A stretch of 64,000 nt of DNA from assembly GCF_017876545.1 (NCBI RefSeq), contig NZ_JAGIOD010000002.1:806001-870000 (forward strand), given 5' to 3'. Positions 35,825-43,751 of this stretch are shown here, in pieces. Origin of the DNA: Brachybacterium sacelli. Its GTDB lineage: Bacteria > Actinomycetota > Actinomycetes > Actinomycetales > Dermabacteraceae. Numbering within the stretch: the stretch's first letter is position 1; every line of letters begins with the position of its first letter. Position numbers and translations under genes: made by a program. Below the pieces are notes generated by a model, which worked only from the letters and a program-made list of their open reading frames with translations, did no database searches and was not told the DNA's origin.

Positions 35825-36235
35825 GTGCGGCAGTCCCTTCACCTCGATCTGCTTCGAGGGGTGGTCGATGCAGGTCCTCGAACACTCGTCCACGGCGACA
35901 GTCACCTCGGGAATGTGGTCCGATCGTCGTTGGGCCAGCCCCTTCTGGTGGATTGGCAGTCCGCACGTATCGGCACCTCCGCGGGCGACATCGCCTTCGC
36001 CCTCACGCGAGCAGCCGCTGAGACAGGCGCGGTCCCCCGGGACCGGGTCATAGGTGCTTATAGCGCGGCTGCGGGCGTCGAACCTGACCCCACCCGTCGC
36101 GCTGTCACAGCGCAACAGCTATTGACGCTCGTCGAGCAGTATCCGGAGTTCGCCGACTTCCTCGGCACGCGAGATATCGACCGGCTTCGCCGGACCTTCG
36201 ATCTTCTCCTCAGCGAGTGGGCAGACCAGGGGTAA
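35825..36235 (+). pseudogene. C-terminal fragment of an aminoglycoside phosphotransferase-like kinase
   Basis: About 136 residues matching the C-lobe of APH kinases: the catalytic loop LVHGDSHLGNVV, the metal-binding VDWQSARIG and GDIAFALTR, then helices. The whole N-lobe (nucleotide-binding strands and Lys) is absent; upstream the frame shows nothing kinase-like and there is no ribosome-binding site. A full-length protein would need about 150 more residues. I infer 5' deletion during insertion or recombination in this accessory stretch. Confidence 0.75.
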
Positions 36236-36302
36236 CTCAACGTCGCACGCACCGGTGCCCATAGGGAACCATCGATCCTGCGGGCAGCACTCAGCTTGCG
36301 AA

Positions 36303-36518
36303 TCAGCAGCGGGTAGCGATGCGATGGACTCGCGCGTCCCCAACATCCATCGTCTGGCTAACGGCCATTCTGTCGAGACACCAACGCAGGTGCCAGTGAG
36401 GCTCCCGGTCCGCATTCGCATACCCCTCGTCGAGGAGGTAGTCCGTCGCGGGCCCGGTCGAGCGGAACTCCAGCTCCCCGTCGGGTGTCTCTACGACGAA
36501 CTCCATCTCCGCGCTCAT
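36303..36518 (-). CDS. Small acidic hypothetical protein
   Basis: 71 residues beginning MSAEMEFVVETPDGELEFRS, with aromatic HWHLRWCLDRM toward the end. No family recognised. The case for a real gene is the TAGGAT -10 exactly 7 bases before the ATG, the geometry used by several core genes here, and a composition unlike the random frames around it. It is convergent with the APH fragment. Confidence 0.5.
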   Translation of the reverse strand: MSAEMEFVVETPDGELEFRSTGPATDYLLDEGYANADREPHWHLRWCLDRMAVSQTMDVGDARVHRIATRC

Positions 36519-36894
36519 TCGCGAGATCCTAAGCCCGCCCGCTGTCCATGTCGCCACCTAAGTCGCAGGGGCCGGGATTCGGGCAGGCCCAGCCGTGGCG
36601 GGTGCGGATCAGCGCCGTGGTCATGCTGGCTCCACGTCGCCGCATTCGTCGACCCCTCACGGGCTGATGCCAGAACACCGGGGCGACTCCGTCCCGCACC
36701 AGCACGTCACGCCATTCCATGGAATTCACGTGCAGAAACCGTCGTGCTCGAGCCGCCTGCCATCGGCCATGCCGCCAAGAGTGGGGAGGGGTCTGTCATG
36801 TCGACCTCAGTGGGCCGTGCCTCTTGCGTGTCCGATCCGGGCTCAAGGTACGTACCGAGGACGTATCGCCCCAGTTCAGGATCGTATGGATGGG
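36519..36894. other. Stretch between small gene and tRNA-Leu
   Basis: 376 bases. A 63-66 codon minus frame (36529-36729; WRDVLVRDGVAPVFWHQP near its start) lies just upstream of the small gene but has no ribosome-binding site or recognisable motif. Otherwise nothing is seen. Confidence 0.4.
36526..36531 (-). promoter_or_regulatory. -10 element of the small leaderless gene
   Basis: TAGGAT on the minus strand, 7 bases before the ATG at 36518. Confidence 0.4.
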
Positions 36895-36976
36895 TGCGCG
36901 AGAAGGGACTCGAACCCTCATGCCCTAGGGCACTGGAACCTAAATCCAGCGCGTCTGCCAGTTCCGCCACTCGCGC
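36895..36976 (-). tRNA. tRNA-Leu (anticodon UAG)
   Basis: On the minus strand the acceptor GCGCGAG pairs with CTCGCGC, the anticodon loop is ATTTAGG (TAG), a long class II variable arm follows, and the T-arm carries GGTTCGAGTCC. The 3' CCA is not encoded. TAGGCT 8 bases upstream is a likely -10. Confidence 0.95.
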
Positions 36977-37121
36977 GCCCGCACAGCCTATCCGCCCTGC
37001 TGGGATGCTCCGGGTAGGCTCGTCCCTCGGTGGCGCGATGCACCCCGCCCGTTCCGGGCGGCGAGAGCATCTGCCCCGCCTCCTCGACACCGAAACCGGC
37101 CCGACATCACAGGAGACCTCC

Positions 37122-37877
37122 ATGAGCGCCCTCGCAGGCAAGACCGCCGTCATCACTGGATCCTCGCGCGGGGTCGGCGCCGCCACCGCGAAGCGGCTCG
37201 CCGAGCAGGGCGCGAACGTCGTCATCAACTACCGCCAGAAGGCACCCCGGGCGAACAAGGTCGTCGCCGAGATCGAGGCGGCCGGCGGCCGCGCCGTCGC
37301 CGTCGGCGCGGATCTCACTGACGCCGAGGGCCTGAGCACTCTCATGCAGACGGCCGTGGACACCTTCGGAAGCCTCGACCTGCTGGTCCTGAACGCCTCC
37401 GGCGGGATGGAGGCCGACCTCGGCGAGGACTACGCGATGCGTCTGAACCGCGACGCGCAGTCCGAGGCCCTCAGCGCGGGGCTCGAGCATCTGACCACCG
37501 GCGGGCGCGTCGTGTTCGTGACCAGCCACCAGGCCCACTTCATCGAGGATGTCGAGACCATGCCCGAGTACGAGCAGGTCGCGCGCTCCAAGCGGGCCGG
37601 AGAGGAGGCGCTGACCGCACGGATCGGCGAGATGTCCGAGAAGGGCGTCTCCTTCGTCGTCGTCTCCGGCGACATGATCGAGGGCACCGTGACCGCCACA
37701 CTGCTCAACCGGGCCCGCCCCGGTGCGCTCGAGGAGCGCCGCGAGGCCGCCGGCAAGCTCTACTCCGTCGACGAGTTCGGTGCCGAGGTCGCGGCCATGG
37801 CCAGCGCCGACGTCGAGACCGGCCACATCGAACTGGTCGGCGGCGCCGACGACTTCCTCGCCCGCACCCAGGCCTGA
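37122..37877 (+). CDS. SDR-family oxidoreductase with shifted active-site tyrosine
   Basis: 251 residues. Cofactor motif ITGSSRGVGAATAKRL and LVLNASGGME (in place of NNAG). RVVFVTSHQAHF supplies the Ser region. The helix bearing YxxxK reads YEQVARSKRAGE: the Lys is present but the Tyr is seven, not four, residues before it. This form occurs in other actinobacterial SDRs. AGGAGA lies 6 bases before the ATG. It is separate from the SDR trio at 28.6-31 kb. Confidence 0.8.
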   Translation: MSALAGKTAVITGSSRGVGAATAKRLAEQGANVVINYRQKAPRANKVVAEIEAAGGRAVAVGADLTDAEGLSTLMQTAVDTFGSLDLLVLNASGGMEADLGEDYAMRLNRDAQSEALSAGLEHLTTGGRVVFVTSHQAHFIEDVETMPEYEQVARSKRAGEEALTARIGEMSEKGVSFVVVSGDMIEGTVTATLLNRARPGALEERREAAGKLYSVDEFGAEVAAMASADVETGHIELVGGADDFLARTQA

Positions 37878-37991
37878 ACGGGCCGGACCGCCCGTTCGGT
37901 CCCGTCCCGGAGAACCGGGTCGATTCCGGACGGACGGCCTGCTCGCGATACGATCGGCGCAAGCAAGCCCTGACGACCCCCGGAGGCAGTG

Positions 37992-38366
37992 GTGGCCAAG
38001 AAGAAGAGCCTGGACGATATGCGCGACGAGGCGTACCGCCGGCAGGACAACCTGGCGTCGGACATCGACGAGCTGGTCGACCGTGTGAACCCCAAGAATG
38101 CGGTGACCCGTTGGAAGAACGAGATCGTCGGCTCGGCGAAGGGTTTTTCCGACGCCGGTGACGACAAGACCGCCCCGACGCTCCCGGTAGCGATCGCAGG
38201 CGGCGTCATCGGCGTGGTCCTCCTCGGCGCAGGAGTCGCGGCCGCGATCGCCCTGTCCGGAGGAGATGAGAAGGACTGTTCCGCGGCGGAGAAGGACAAG
38301 GCCAGAACCAAGGCCAAGGCCGCCGCGGCGAAGGCGAAGCAGAAGGCCCGCAGCGAGACCGCATGA
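37992..38366 (+). CDS. DUF3618-like membrane-anchored protein
   Basis: 124 residues. MAKKKSLDDMRDEAYRRQDN is followed by SDIDELVDRVNPKNAVTRWK, the DUF3618 pattern in which a helix precedes a single membrane segment (LPVAIAGGVIGVVLLGAGVAAAIAL). The tail is a run of Lys/Ala (KARTKAKAAAAKAKQKA). Two adjacent GTG codons are possible starts; 37992 is chosen for its 5-base distance from GGAGG. Function unknown; it probably sits in the inner membrane with a cytoplasmic N-terminus. Confidence 0.75.
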   Translation: MAKKKSLDDMRDEAYRRQDNLASDIDELVDRVNPKNAVTRWKNEIVGSAKGFSDAGDDKTAPTLPVAIAGGVIGVVLLGAGVAAAIALSGGDEKDCSAAEKDKARTKAKAAAAKAKQKARSETA

Positions 38367-38402
38367 TCCGACGCGGGGACCTGCCCGTACAGCACAAGCC
38401 TC

Positions 38403-38435
38403 TCGGCGCCGGTCGCCTCCCGCGACCGGCGCCGA
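38403..38435. terminator. Bidirectional hairpin terminator
   Basis: A perfect 14-bp stem (TCGGCGCCGGTCGC with GCGACCGGCGCCGA) around CTCCC, between convergent genes. Confidence 0.85.
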
Positions 38436-38476
38436 ACGCTGCCTGACCCGCGCCCTCCCGGCGGGGGACTCGGCCT

Positions 38477-38893
38477 CTAGACCTCGCCGTCCAGGTACAG
38501 CCATTCCCCGTCCTCCCGCACGAAGCGCGAGAGCTCGTGCTGCTGCTGTCTGCCCTGCGGGGTGCGGGAGATCGCCACGAACTCCACGGTCCCCGCATCA
38601 TCGAAGGGACCGCCGCCGCTGGTCGCGCGGACGTCGAGGCGCAGCCAGCGCGTCCCGTCCGCCAGCGAGTCCGCGAGGTCGTCGCGGTCGGGCCGTTCGC
38701 GGGGATGCCAGGTCCTCAGCAGGTGCTCGACGTCCCCGACGGCGAAGGCCGTGTATCGCGATCTCATGAGTGCTTCCGCGGTGGCCGCGCGACGCTCCTG
38801 GCGCAGCACCGGACCGCAGCAGGCGCCGTAGGTGTCGCCGCGCCCGCAGGGGCAGCGGGAGGCGTCCGGCGGGGGAGTGGATGCGGTGCTCAT
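38477..38893 (-). CDS. YchJ-family SEC-C metal-binding protein
   Basis: 138 residues. The N-terminal CPCGRGDTYGACCGP is a SEC-C zinc motif, followed by the YchJ/UPF0225 core AEALMRSRYTAFAVGDVEHLLRTW and TVEFVAISR, with HELSRFVREDGEWLYLDGE at the end. The family is soluble with an NTF2-like fold and unknown role. It is divergent from the GNAT gene. Confidence 0.88.
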   Translation of the reverse strand: MSTASTPPPDASRCPCGRGDTYGACCGPVLRQERRAATAEALMRSRYTAFAVGDVEHLLRTWHPRERPDRDDLADSLADGTRWLRLDVRATSGGGPFDDAGTVEFVAISRTPQGRQQQHELSRFVREDGEWLYLDGEV

Positions 38894-38983
38894 GCTCCGA
38901 GTATGCCCGGTCCGCGGCCGCGGGTTCCTGCTCGGCGGCAGGCAGCGACCCCAGGGCGGTCTGCTCGATGACAGGATCGGGGC

Positions 38984-39445
38984 ATGACCGGAGATACTCG
39001 TTCCGCGCCCGGATCCGACCAGGAGCGCACGCAGCTGCCGGCCGGCTTCCGACTGAGGCACGAGCCGCCGACGAACGCGGAGTACGTGCGATTGCGCGCG
39101 ATCTCGGGGCTCAGCCCTCGTACCCCCGAGCAGGCTGCGGGTGCACTCTCCTCGAGCTGGGCGTGGACGATCGTGCGCTCCGCCGACGGGGGCCTGGCGG
39201 CGATGGGACGTGTGATCGGGGACGGCACCTGGTACTTCCATCTCGCCGATGTGGCCACCGACCCCGCGCAGCAGCGTCGAGGTCTCGGCCGGGCGGTGAT
39301 GGAGGACCTCATCGCGTGCATCGATGCCGCAGCACCACCGGATCCGTACGTCACCCTGCTCGCGGATCCGCCGGGCCAGCACCTCTACCGGTCGCTGGGA
39401 TTCGTGGACTCCGCCCCGAGCCTGGGGATGCGGCTGCCCCGCTGA
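38984..39445 (+). CDS. GNAT-family N-acetyltransferase
   Basis: 153 residues. The acetyl-CoA loop is TDPAQQRRGLGRAVMEDLI (Q/RxxGxG/A), preceded by WYFHLADVAT. LADPPGQHLYRSLGFVDSA is the C-terminal beta-bulge segment. N-terminal FRLRHEPPTNAEYVRLR leads into the first strand. CAGGAT lies 6 bases before the ATG and there is no Shine-Dalgarno, so it may be leaderless. Acceptor substrate unknown. Confidence 0.87.
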   Translation: MTGDTRSAPGSDQERTQLPAGFRLRHEPPTNAEYVRLRAISGLSPRTPEQAAGALSSSWAWTIVRSADGGLAAMGRVIGDGTWYFHLADVATDPAQQRRGLGRAVMEDLIACIDAAAPPDPYVTLLADPPGQHLYRSLGFVDSAPSLGMRLPR

Positions 39446-39487
39446 CGGAGCGGCGGTGGGGATTCGGCGGAATCCGACCCATCGGGG

Positions 39488-40384
39488 TCAGCGCCGGGAC
39501 CAGCCCGGGGTGGACGGGCCCACCGTCGGCCGCCAGCCGGTCTCGGACATGAACCGCACCGAGGAGACCCGCAGCGAGCGGCGCTGGGTGTCGAGCCGGG
39601 TGCCGACGATGGCCTGGGTGAGCTCCGGGTAGAACTTGGCGGGGGCCCCGACCCCGGCCTCCATGGCCAGATCCTTCGCCCAGCGGGCCTTGGTGATCGG
39701 CTCGCCGCCGACGTTGTAGAAGCCGCTGTCCGCGCGCAGGGCTGCCACGAAGGCGCGGCCCGCATCCGAGTGGTGCAGCAGCGTCACGTAGTTCTCGGGC
39801 TTGCCCAGCAGGATCGGGTCGCCCTCCCGGGTGGCCTTCAGGGCATGGGTGGTGTGGGGATCGCGGCCGAACAGCTGGCCCAGGCGCAGGATCACGGAGC
39901 TGCGTCCGGCGGAGGCGAAGTCCACTGCGGCACGCATCTCGGCGACACGGGGCCGGAACGCCTGGTTGTGCACGCTCAGTCGCTGGTCCTCCCCGATCCA
40001 CTCGGACCCGTTGTCCGGGTACAGGTAGATGGTGGACTCCTGGATCAGCCGGCGCACGCCGGCCTCGGCCGCGGCCCCCGCGATCGCGACGGAGGCCTCG
40101 AGATGGAGCTTGTCGTCCTCGCGCCAGGCGAGGGGGCGCAGACCCGACATGCCGACCGGCACGTGGGCGAGGGCGTTGATGACGACGTCGTAGCCGCGGA
40201 AGGCACGAGCGAGGTCGGAGGGGTCGAAGACATCGGCCACCACGGCGCCGCCGCCGCGGCCCTCGATGATCGGTATCCCGGAATCGCGTCGGGTGATGCC
40301 TGTGACCTCGTGCCCTGCGGCCACGAGCGCCTCGACGGCTTCCTGGCCCAGCACACCTGTGGCACCGGTGACGGCGATCCTCAC
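39488..40384 (-). CDS. NAD(P)-dependent epimerase/dehydratase-like oxidoreductase
   Basis: 298-residue atypical/extended SDR. It starts MRIAVTGATGVLGQEAVEAL (TGxxGxxG) and has INALAHVP, RLIQESTIYLYPDNGSEW in the catalytic Tyr region, and VILRLGQLFG. It is an NmrA/epimerase-like class often acting on nucleotide sugars or serving as a redox sensor; which one is not clear. The GTG start has AAGGAGG 5 bases upstream. Confidence 0.82.
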   Translation of the reverse strand: MRIAVTGATGVLGQEAVEALVAAGHEVTGITRRDSGIPIIEGRGGGAVVADVFDPSDLARAFRGYDVVINALAHVPVGMSGLRPLAWREDDKLHLEASVAIAGAAAEAGVRRLIQESTIYLYPDNGSEWIGEDQRLSVHNQAFRPRVAEMRAAVDFASAGRSSVILRLGQLFGRDPHTTHALKATREGDPILLGKPENYVTLLHHSDAGRAFVAALRADSGFYNVGGEPITKARWAKDLAMEAGVGAPAKFYPELTQAIVGTRLDTQRRSLRVSSVRFMSETGWRPTVGPSTPGWSRR

Positions 40385-40528
40385 GCTGACCTCCTTCGCC
40401 GACGATCCGTGGACCCTCGCGCATCGACCTTCCTGGGAGGTCGAGTCTATGTGATGACCACCGGTCCCATCTCAGGGACCGCCGAGGAGGCAGGTGCTGT
40501 CGGCTCGCTCACACGGGGCCTTCACGAG

Positions 40529-40557
40529 TTGGCCTGGCGGCGCGGGGAGAGTAAAGT
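40529..40557 (+). promoter_or_regulatory. Promoter of tRNA-Lys
   Basis: TTGGCC at 40529-40534 and TAAAGT at 40552-40557 with 17-base spacing; transcription would begin a few bases before the tRNA. Confidence 0.55.
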
Positions 40558-40570
40558 TCTTTCCTGTTCG

Positions 40571-40647
40571 GCGCCATTAGCTCAGTTGGTTAGAGCAGCT
40601 GACTCTTAATCAGCGGGTCCGGGGTTCGAATCCCTGATGGCGCACCA
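40571..40647 (+). tRNA. tRNA-Lys (anticodon CUU)
   Basis: 77 bases including an encoded CCA. Acceptor GCGCCAT pairs with ATGGCGC, the anticodon stem-loop is CTGACTCTTAATCAG and the T-loop GGTTCGAATCC. Confidence 0.97.
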
Positions 40648-40650
40648 CGA

Positions 40651-40682
40651 GAAGCCCCTCGGCCAGTCGGCCGAGGGGCTTC
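40651..40682. terminator. Hairpin terminator after tRNA-Lys
   Basis: A 14-bp perfect stem (GAAGCCCCTCGGCC with GGCCGAGGGGCTTC) and AGTC loop. It also lies 18 bases past the convergent membrane-protein gene and can serve both. Confidence 0.88.
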
Positions 40683-40699
40683 GTCGTGGTTGTGGTACT

Positions 40700-41725
40700 T
40701 CAGGTGGCGATCTCGCGCGGAGGGGCCGCAGCGGCGAGTGACCTGCCGACTGTCGTGCCCCACATGGTGGGGAACTCGGTCGGGAAGATGCGAAGAGAGT
40801 CTGCCTCTCCGAGGCGAGCGCTCGTCGCGACGAGTGAACCTCGGCCCGACGGTACGCCCTCCACGAAGATCCGGGGCGGCTGCTCTCCACGCTTCTCCTG
40901 GGCGAGAGCAAGATGGAGTCGATCCGAGAGGTAGGAGACATCCGCCGGAGCGAAGTGCGAAGCGATGCGCTCTGCGTATGCGTGAATGGTTGCCCCGGAG
41001 TGGGTGTCGAGCCCGAACTGGCCGGCGGTCTGCATGACCAGGGCGTGGATCCATTCCAGAACGGCGCCGTTGGATACAGCCGTCACCCGCAGGGTGTCCG
41101 CCGTTCCGTGAATGTCTCCCGTCTCGAAGAGTGCAAAGAGCGCATCCCCCAAGAGGTCGTTCCGGGTCGTCGATGACAACGAGAGGTGCACGTCTGACAT
41201 GCCTCGAATCGCCGCGGAGTGCACGCCTCCCGCGACGGATGTGCGCTGACCGGCCGCGTAACCGATGCCGAATGACTGACCGAACATGCTGAACTGGTGC
41301 ATCAGCGCGCCGCGGGCCTCGCCGGCGGTCTTCTCATCGAAGTGTCGCTCGACCTCAAGCACACGGCGTGGGTCCAGACGGATCACGGCGTCGGAAGTGT
41401 AGGCATGCGATGACGGTCTGGTCAGCAACTGCTCGGCGTGAGAGGCCAGCGCTTCTGCCGTCGCCCAGTCTTCACGATTGATCCTGCGCGCTTTGAACTC
41501 ACCGACCAGGCCGACGATGGTCAGGACCACACCCGTGATCCAGAGCAAGGTGGTCAGGAGTAGGACGGTGACAAATCCTCCCACCTTGCCCCCAGCGGTG
41601 TCGGCGAACACCAGAGGAAGTGCGAGAAGACCGAGCGTAACGACCAGAAGGAACGGCCCGATGATCAGGGAATTGCGATGCAACTGATGGCGCGCTCGGC
41701 CGCACATGCTCGGCGATTTGCTCAT
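40700..41725 (-). CDS. Two-helix membrane protein with large soluble domain, unknown
   Basis: 341 residues. Two adjacent membrane segments near the N-terminus (SLIIGPFLLVVTLGLLALPL and VTVLLLTTLLWITGVVLTIV) are followed by a soluble region of about 265 residues. That region has HTHSGATIHAYAERIASHF-like alpha/beta character (here DTHSGATIHAYAERIASHF) and a Gly-rich QFSMFGQSFGIGYAAGQ. No family recognised. The ATG at 41725 is chosen because TATGGT lies 6 bases before it; 28 extra residues are possible upstream. It sits beside tRNA-Lys and has slightly lower GC than neighbours, so acquisition at the tRNA is possible. Confidence 0.65.
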   Translation of the reverse strand: MSKSPSMCGRARHQLHRNSLIIGPFLLVVTLGLLALPLVFADTAGGKVGGFVTVLLLTTLLWITGVVLTIVGLVGEFKARRINREDWATAEALASHAEQLLTRPSSHAYTSDAVIRLDPRRVLEVERHFDEKTAGEARGALMHQFSMFGQSFGIGYAAGQRTSVAGGVHSAAIRGMSDVHLSLSSTTRNDLLGDALFALFETGDIHGTADTLRVTAVSNGAVLEWIHALVMQTAGQFGLDTHSGATIHAYAERIASHFAPADVSYLSDRLHLALAQEKRGEQPPRIFVEGVPSGRGSLVATSARLGEADSLRIFPTEFPTMWGTTVGRSLAAAAPPREIAT

Positions 41726-41731
41726 GAGCTC

Positions 41732-41737
41732 ACCATA
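41732..41737 (-). promoter_or_regulatory. -10 element of the leaderless membrane-protein gene
   Basis: TATGGT on the minus strand, 6 bases before the ATG at 41725. Confidence 0.45.
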
Positions 41738-41878
41738 GAGGCCATGCAGGGCGAATCTGTCCGCACTGTGAATCTCAGGGCACTCCTGGTCCCAGCGCTC
41801 GATGGGCACGTGCCTGTCTAACCGCTGAAGGCCCTGGTCGTCCTCGTCTTCGTAGGGCCCGCAGAGAGTTGAATCCGA

Positions 41879-42652
41879 TCAGCGGTAGCGCTGCACGGCC
41901 TCCGCGGCGTTCTCGGCCAGCTCCCGGATCTCCTCGTGCTCGGTGTGGGCGAGCACCTCCGCGAAGGTGCCCTGCGCCAGGATCCGGCCCTGCCCCAGGA
42001 AGGCGACCTGCGGGCACAGGCGCTGCAGCAGTTCGAGGTCGTGGGAAGCGATCAGCACCGCGATCCCGAGGCGCTGGATGATCTGCCTCAGGGCCGCGGA
42101 GATCTCCCCGCGCATCCCCGGGTCCACGGCGGTCAGCGGCTCGTCCAGCACGAGGATCTCCGGGCGGGTCGCCAGTGCCGTGGCGAGCGCGACCCGCTGC
42201 GTCTCCCCGCCGGAGAGGGTGCGCATGCGGCGCGTCAGGTACTGCTCGCCGAGGCCCACGGTCTCGAGCATCTCGGTGGGGGAGACGGCGTGGGTGCGTC
42301 CGCCCTTGCGGGCCTCCTTCGCGGCCAGCTCGAGCCGGGAGGCGACGGTCTCCCGGGGGTCGGCGATGGTCATCGCGTACTGGGAGACGAAGCGCACCGC
42401 CGCGCGGAAAGCGCGGCGATCCTTGCCGCGCAGCCGGCGCACGCTGCGCCCGTCGAGAGTGACCTGGCCTGCGCTCGGCGAGAGCTCGCCGCGCAGCACC
42501 TGGATCAGCGTCGTCTTGCCCGCGCCGGAGGGGCCGAGCAGCCCGATCGGCGCGTCGCCGGCGCGCAGCGACAGGTCCACCCCGGTCAGGACCGGTTCGC
42601 CGGGGTATCCGGCGTGGAGGGCGGTGGCGGTCAGGGTGGTCGACGCAGGCAT
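41879..42652 (-). CDS. Orphan ABC transporter ATP-binding protein
   Basis: 257 residues. Walker A GPSGAGKTTLIQ, Q-loop FVSQYAMTIADPRETV, signature RTLSGGETQRVALATAL, Walker B ILVLDEPLTAVDPG and H-loop ASHDLELLQRL are all intact. It resembles the peptide/nickel or FtsE-like import ATPases. No permease or binding protein adjoins it, so its membrane partner must be elsewhere. GAGAGAAGAG lies before the ATG at 42652; a longer in-frame start gives an unlikely N-terminus. Confidence 0.85.
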   Translation of the reverse strand: MPASTTLTATALHAGYPGEPVLTGVDLSLRAGDAPIGLLGPSGAGKTTLIQVLRGELSPSAGQVTLDGRSVRRLRGKDRRAFRAAVRFVSQYAMTIADPRETVASRLELAAKEARKGGRTHAVSPTEMLETVGLGEQYLTRRMRTLSGGETQRVALATALATRPEILVLDEPLTAVDPGMRGEISAALRQIIQRLGIAVLIASHDLELLQRLCPQVAFLGQGRILAQGTFAEVLAHTEHEEIRELAENAAEAVQRYR

Positions 42653-42814
42653 CGGGCTCTTCTCTCGCGGGACGGGGTCGCAGTGCACAGTAGCGGGGCG
42701 GGCTGGGGCCGGACTGCATCGGAGCGGGTCGGCGCAGAGCACAAGGTCCCGGGGAGGGATCTGTCAGCGGTGGAGGATGGGGCCGTTCGCACCCGATCCG
42801 TCCCGGAGGTCCCG

Positions 42815-43099
42815 ATGACCGTCGTCAAGATCAACCGCCTCGCCGTGCCAGCAGGTCATCAGGCCGAGCTCGAGAAGCGCTTCGCCGCTCGCAAGCACTC
42901 CGTCGACTCCACCCCCGGCTTCGAGGGATTCGAGCTGCTGCGCCCGACCGGCGGCGAGGACCACTACTTCGTGGTCACGCGCTGGGCCGACGACTCCAGC
43001 TTCCAGGCCTGGGCCGCCCAGCGCGCCCCGCGCGATCCGAGCACCACGGTCTCGAAGGCCGAGGGGATCCTGGAGTTCGAGGTCGTCGAGCTGGACTGA
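42815..43099 (+). CDS. ABM-domain protein related to heme-degrading MhuD
   Basis: 94 residues. MTVVKINRLAVPAGHQAELE and GFEGFELLRPTGGEDHYFVV follow the mycobacterial heme-degrading monooxygenase MhuD closely, including Asn7 and the Trp of FQAWA. The following loop, which in MhuD carries the heme-ligating His75, is shortened to AAQRAPRDPST with no His. So it is either a non-heme ABM monooxygenase or a heme enzyme with a different ligand. GGAGG lies 5 bases before the ATG. It is monocistronic. Confidence 0.8.
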   Translation: MTVVKINRLAVPAGHQAELEKRFAARKHSVDSTPGFEGFELLRPTGGEDHYFVVTRWADDSSFQAWAAQRAPRDPSTTVSKAEGILEFEVVELD

Positions 43100-43247
43100 T
43101 CACTCGCCCGCGGCAGGTGCCGTTCGGCCCGGCCGTTCCGCCCCACCAGCCGAACGGTCGAGGCGGTTCCCTCCTGCGCGGCCGCGGCCTACGGTGAACG
43201 AACCGGAACCGGCCGGTGGGCAGAGCCGGCACGCTCGAGGGACGGAG

Positions 43248-43751
43248 ATGATCGCGGTGGTCGCCCTGCGGACCCCTCGCAGCATCCTCCTCGTCCTCGC
43301 GATGATGCTCGTCCTCGTCACCGCGGGATGCCAAGGGCACTTCCCGGCGGATTCGCAGGGCACCCTGGACCGGGCGCGCGACGGCGTGCTCCGCGTCGGC
43401 ATCAGCGAGAACGACCCCTTCACCGAAGTCGCCCCTGACGGATCCGTCAGCGGCAGCGAGGTCGACCTGATCCGGGAGTACGCTGCGAGCATCGACGCGG
43501 AGGTGGACTGGCAGCCGGGCGGGGAGAACGCCCTGGCCGCCTCGATGAAGGCCGGGGACCTCGATGTGGTCATCGGTGGTCTCGCCTCCGACGCCCCCTG
43601 GACCTCGAAGATCGCCCTCACCCGCCCGTACACGAGCACCACCGGCCCGGAAGGGAAGACGGTGAAGATCGTGATGGGGGTGACGCCGGGGGAGAACGCG
43701 CTGCTGGTGGATCTCGAGCGCTTCCTCGCCGAGGAGGCCGGTGACCTATGA
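43248..43751 (+). CDS. Half-size family-3 solute-binding lipoprotein
   Basis: 167 residues. Signal peptide with LVLAMMLVLVTAGC lipobox. The mature part matches lobe I of amino-acid-type binding proteins: VLRVGISENDPFTEVAPDGS, GSEVDLIREYAASIDAEVDW, MKAGDLDVVIGGLASDAPWT and LTRPYT. It then jumps to VMGVTPGENALLVDLERFL, so most of lobe II (about 80-100 residues) is missing. The frame is open, so this looks like a designed short form. Its stop overlaps the start of a cation diffusion facilitator (ATGA), not an ABC permease, suggesting a sensor or accessory role for that transporter. Confidence 0.75.
   Translation: MIAVVALRTPRSILLVLAMMLVLVTAGCQGHFPADSQGTLDRARDGVLRVGISENDPFTEVAPDGSVSGSEVDLIREYAASIDAEVDWQPGGENALAASMKAGDLDVVIGGLASDAPWTSKIALTRPYTSTTGPEGKTVKIVMGVTPGENALLVDLERFLAEEAGDL

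Noticed and set aside
36529..36729. 66-codon minus frame near tRNA-Leu
   Set aside because: No ribosome-binding site, no -10 at leaderless distance and no recognisable motif; kept only as a note in the intergenic entry.
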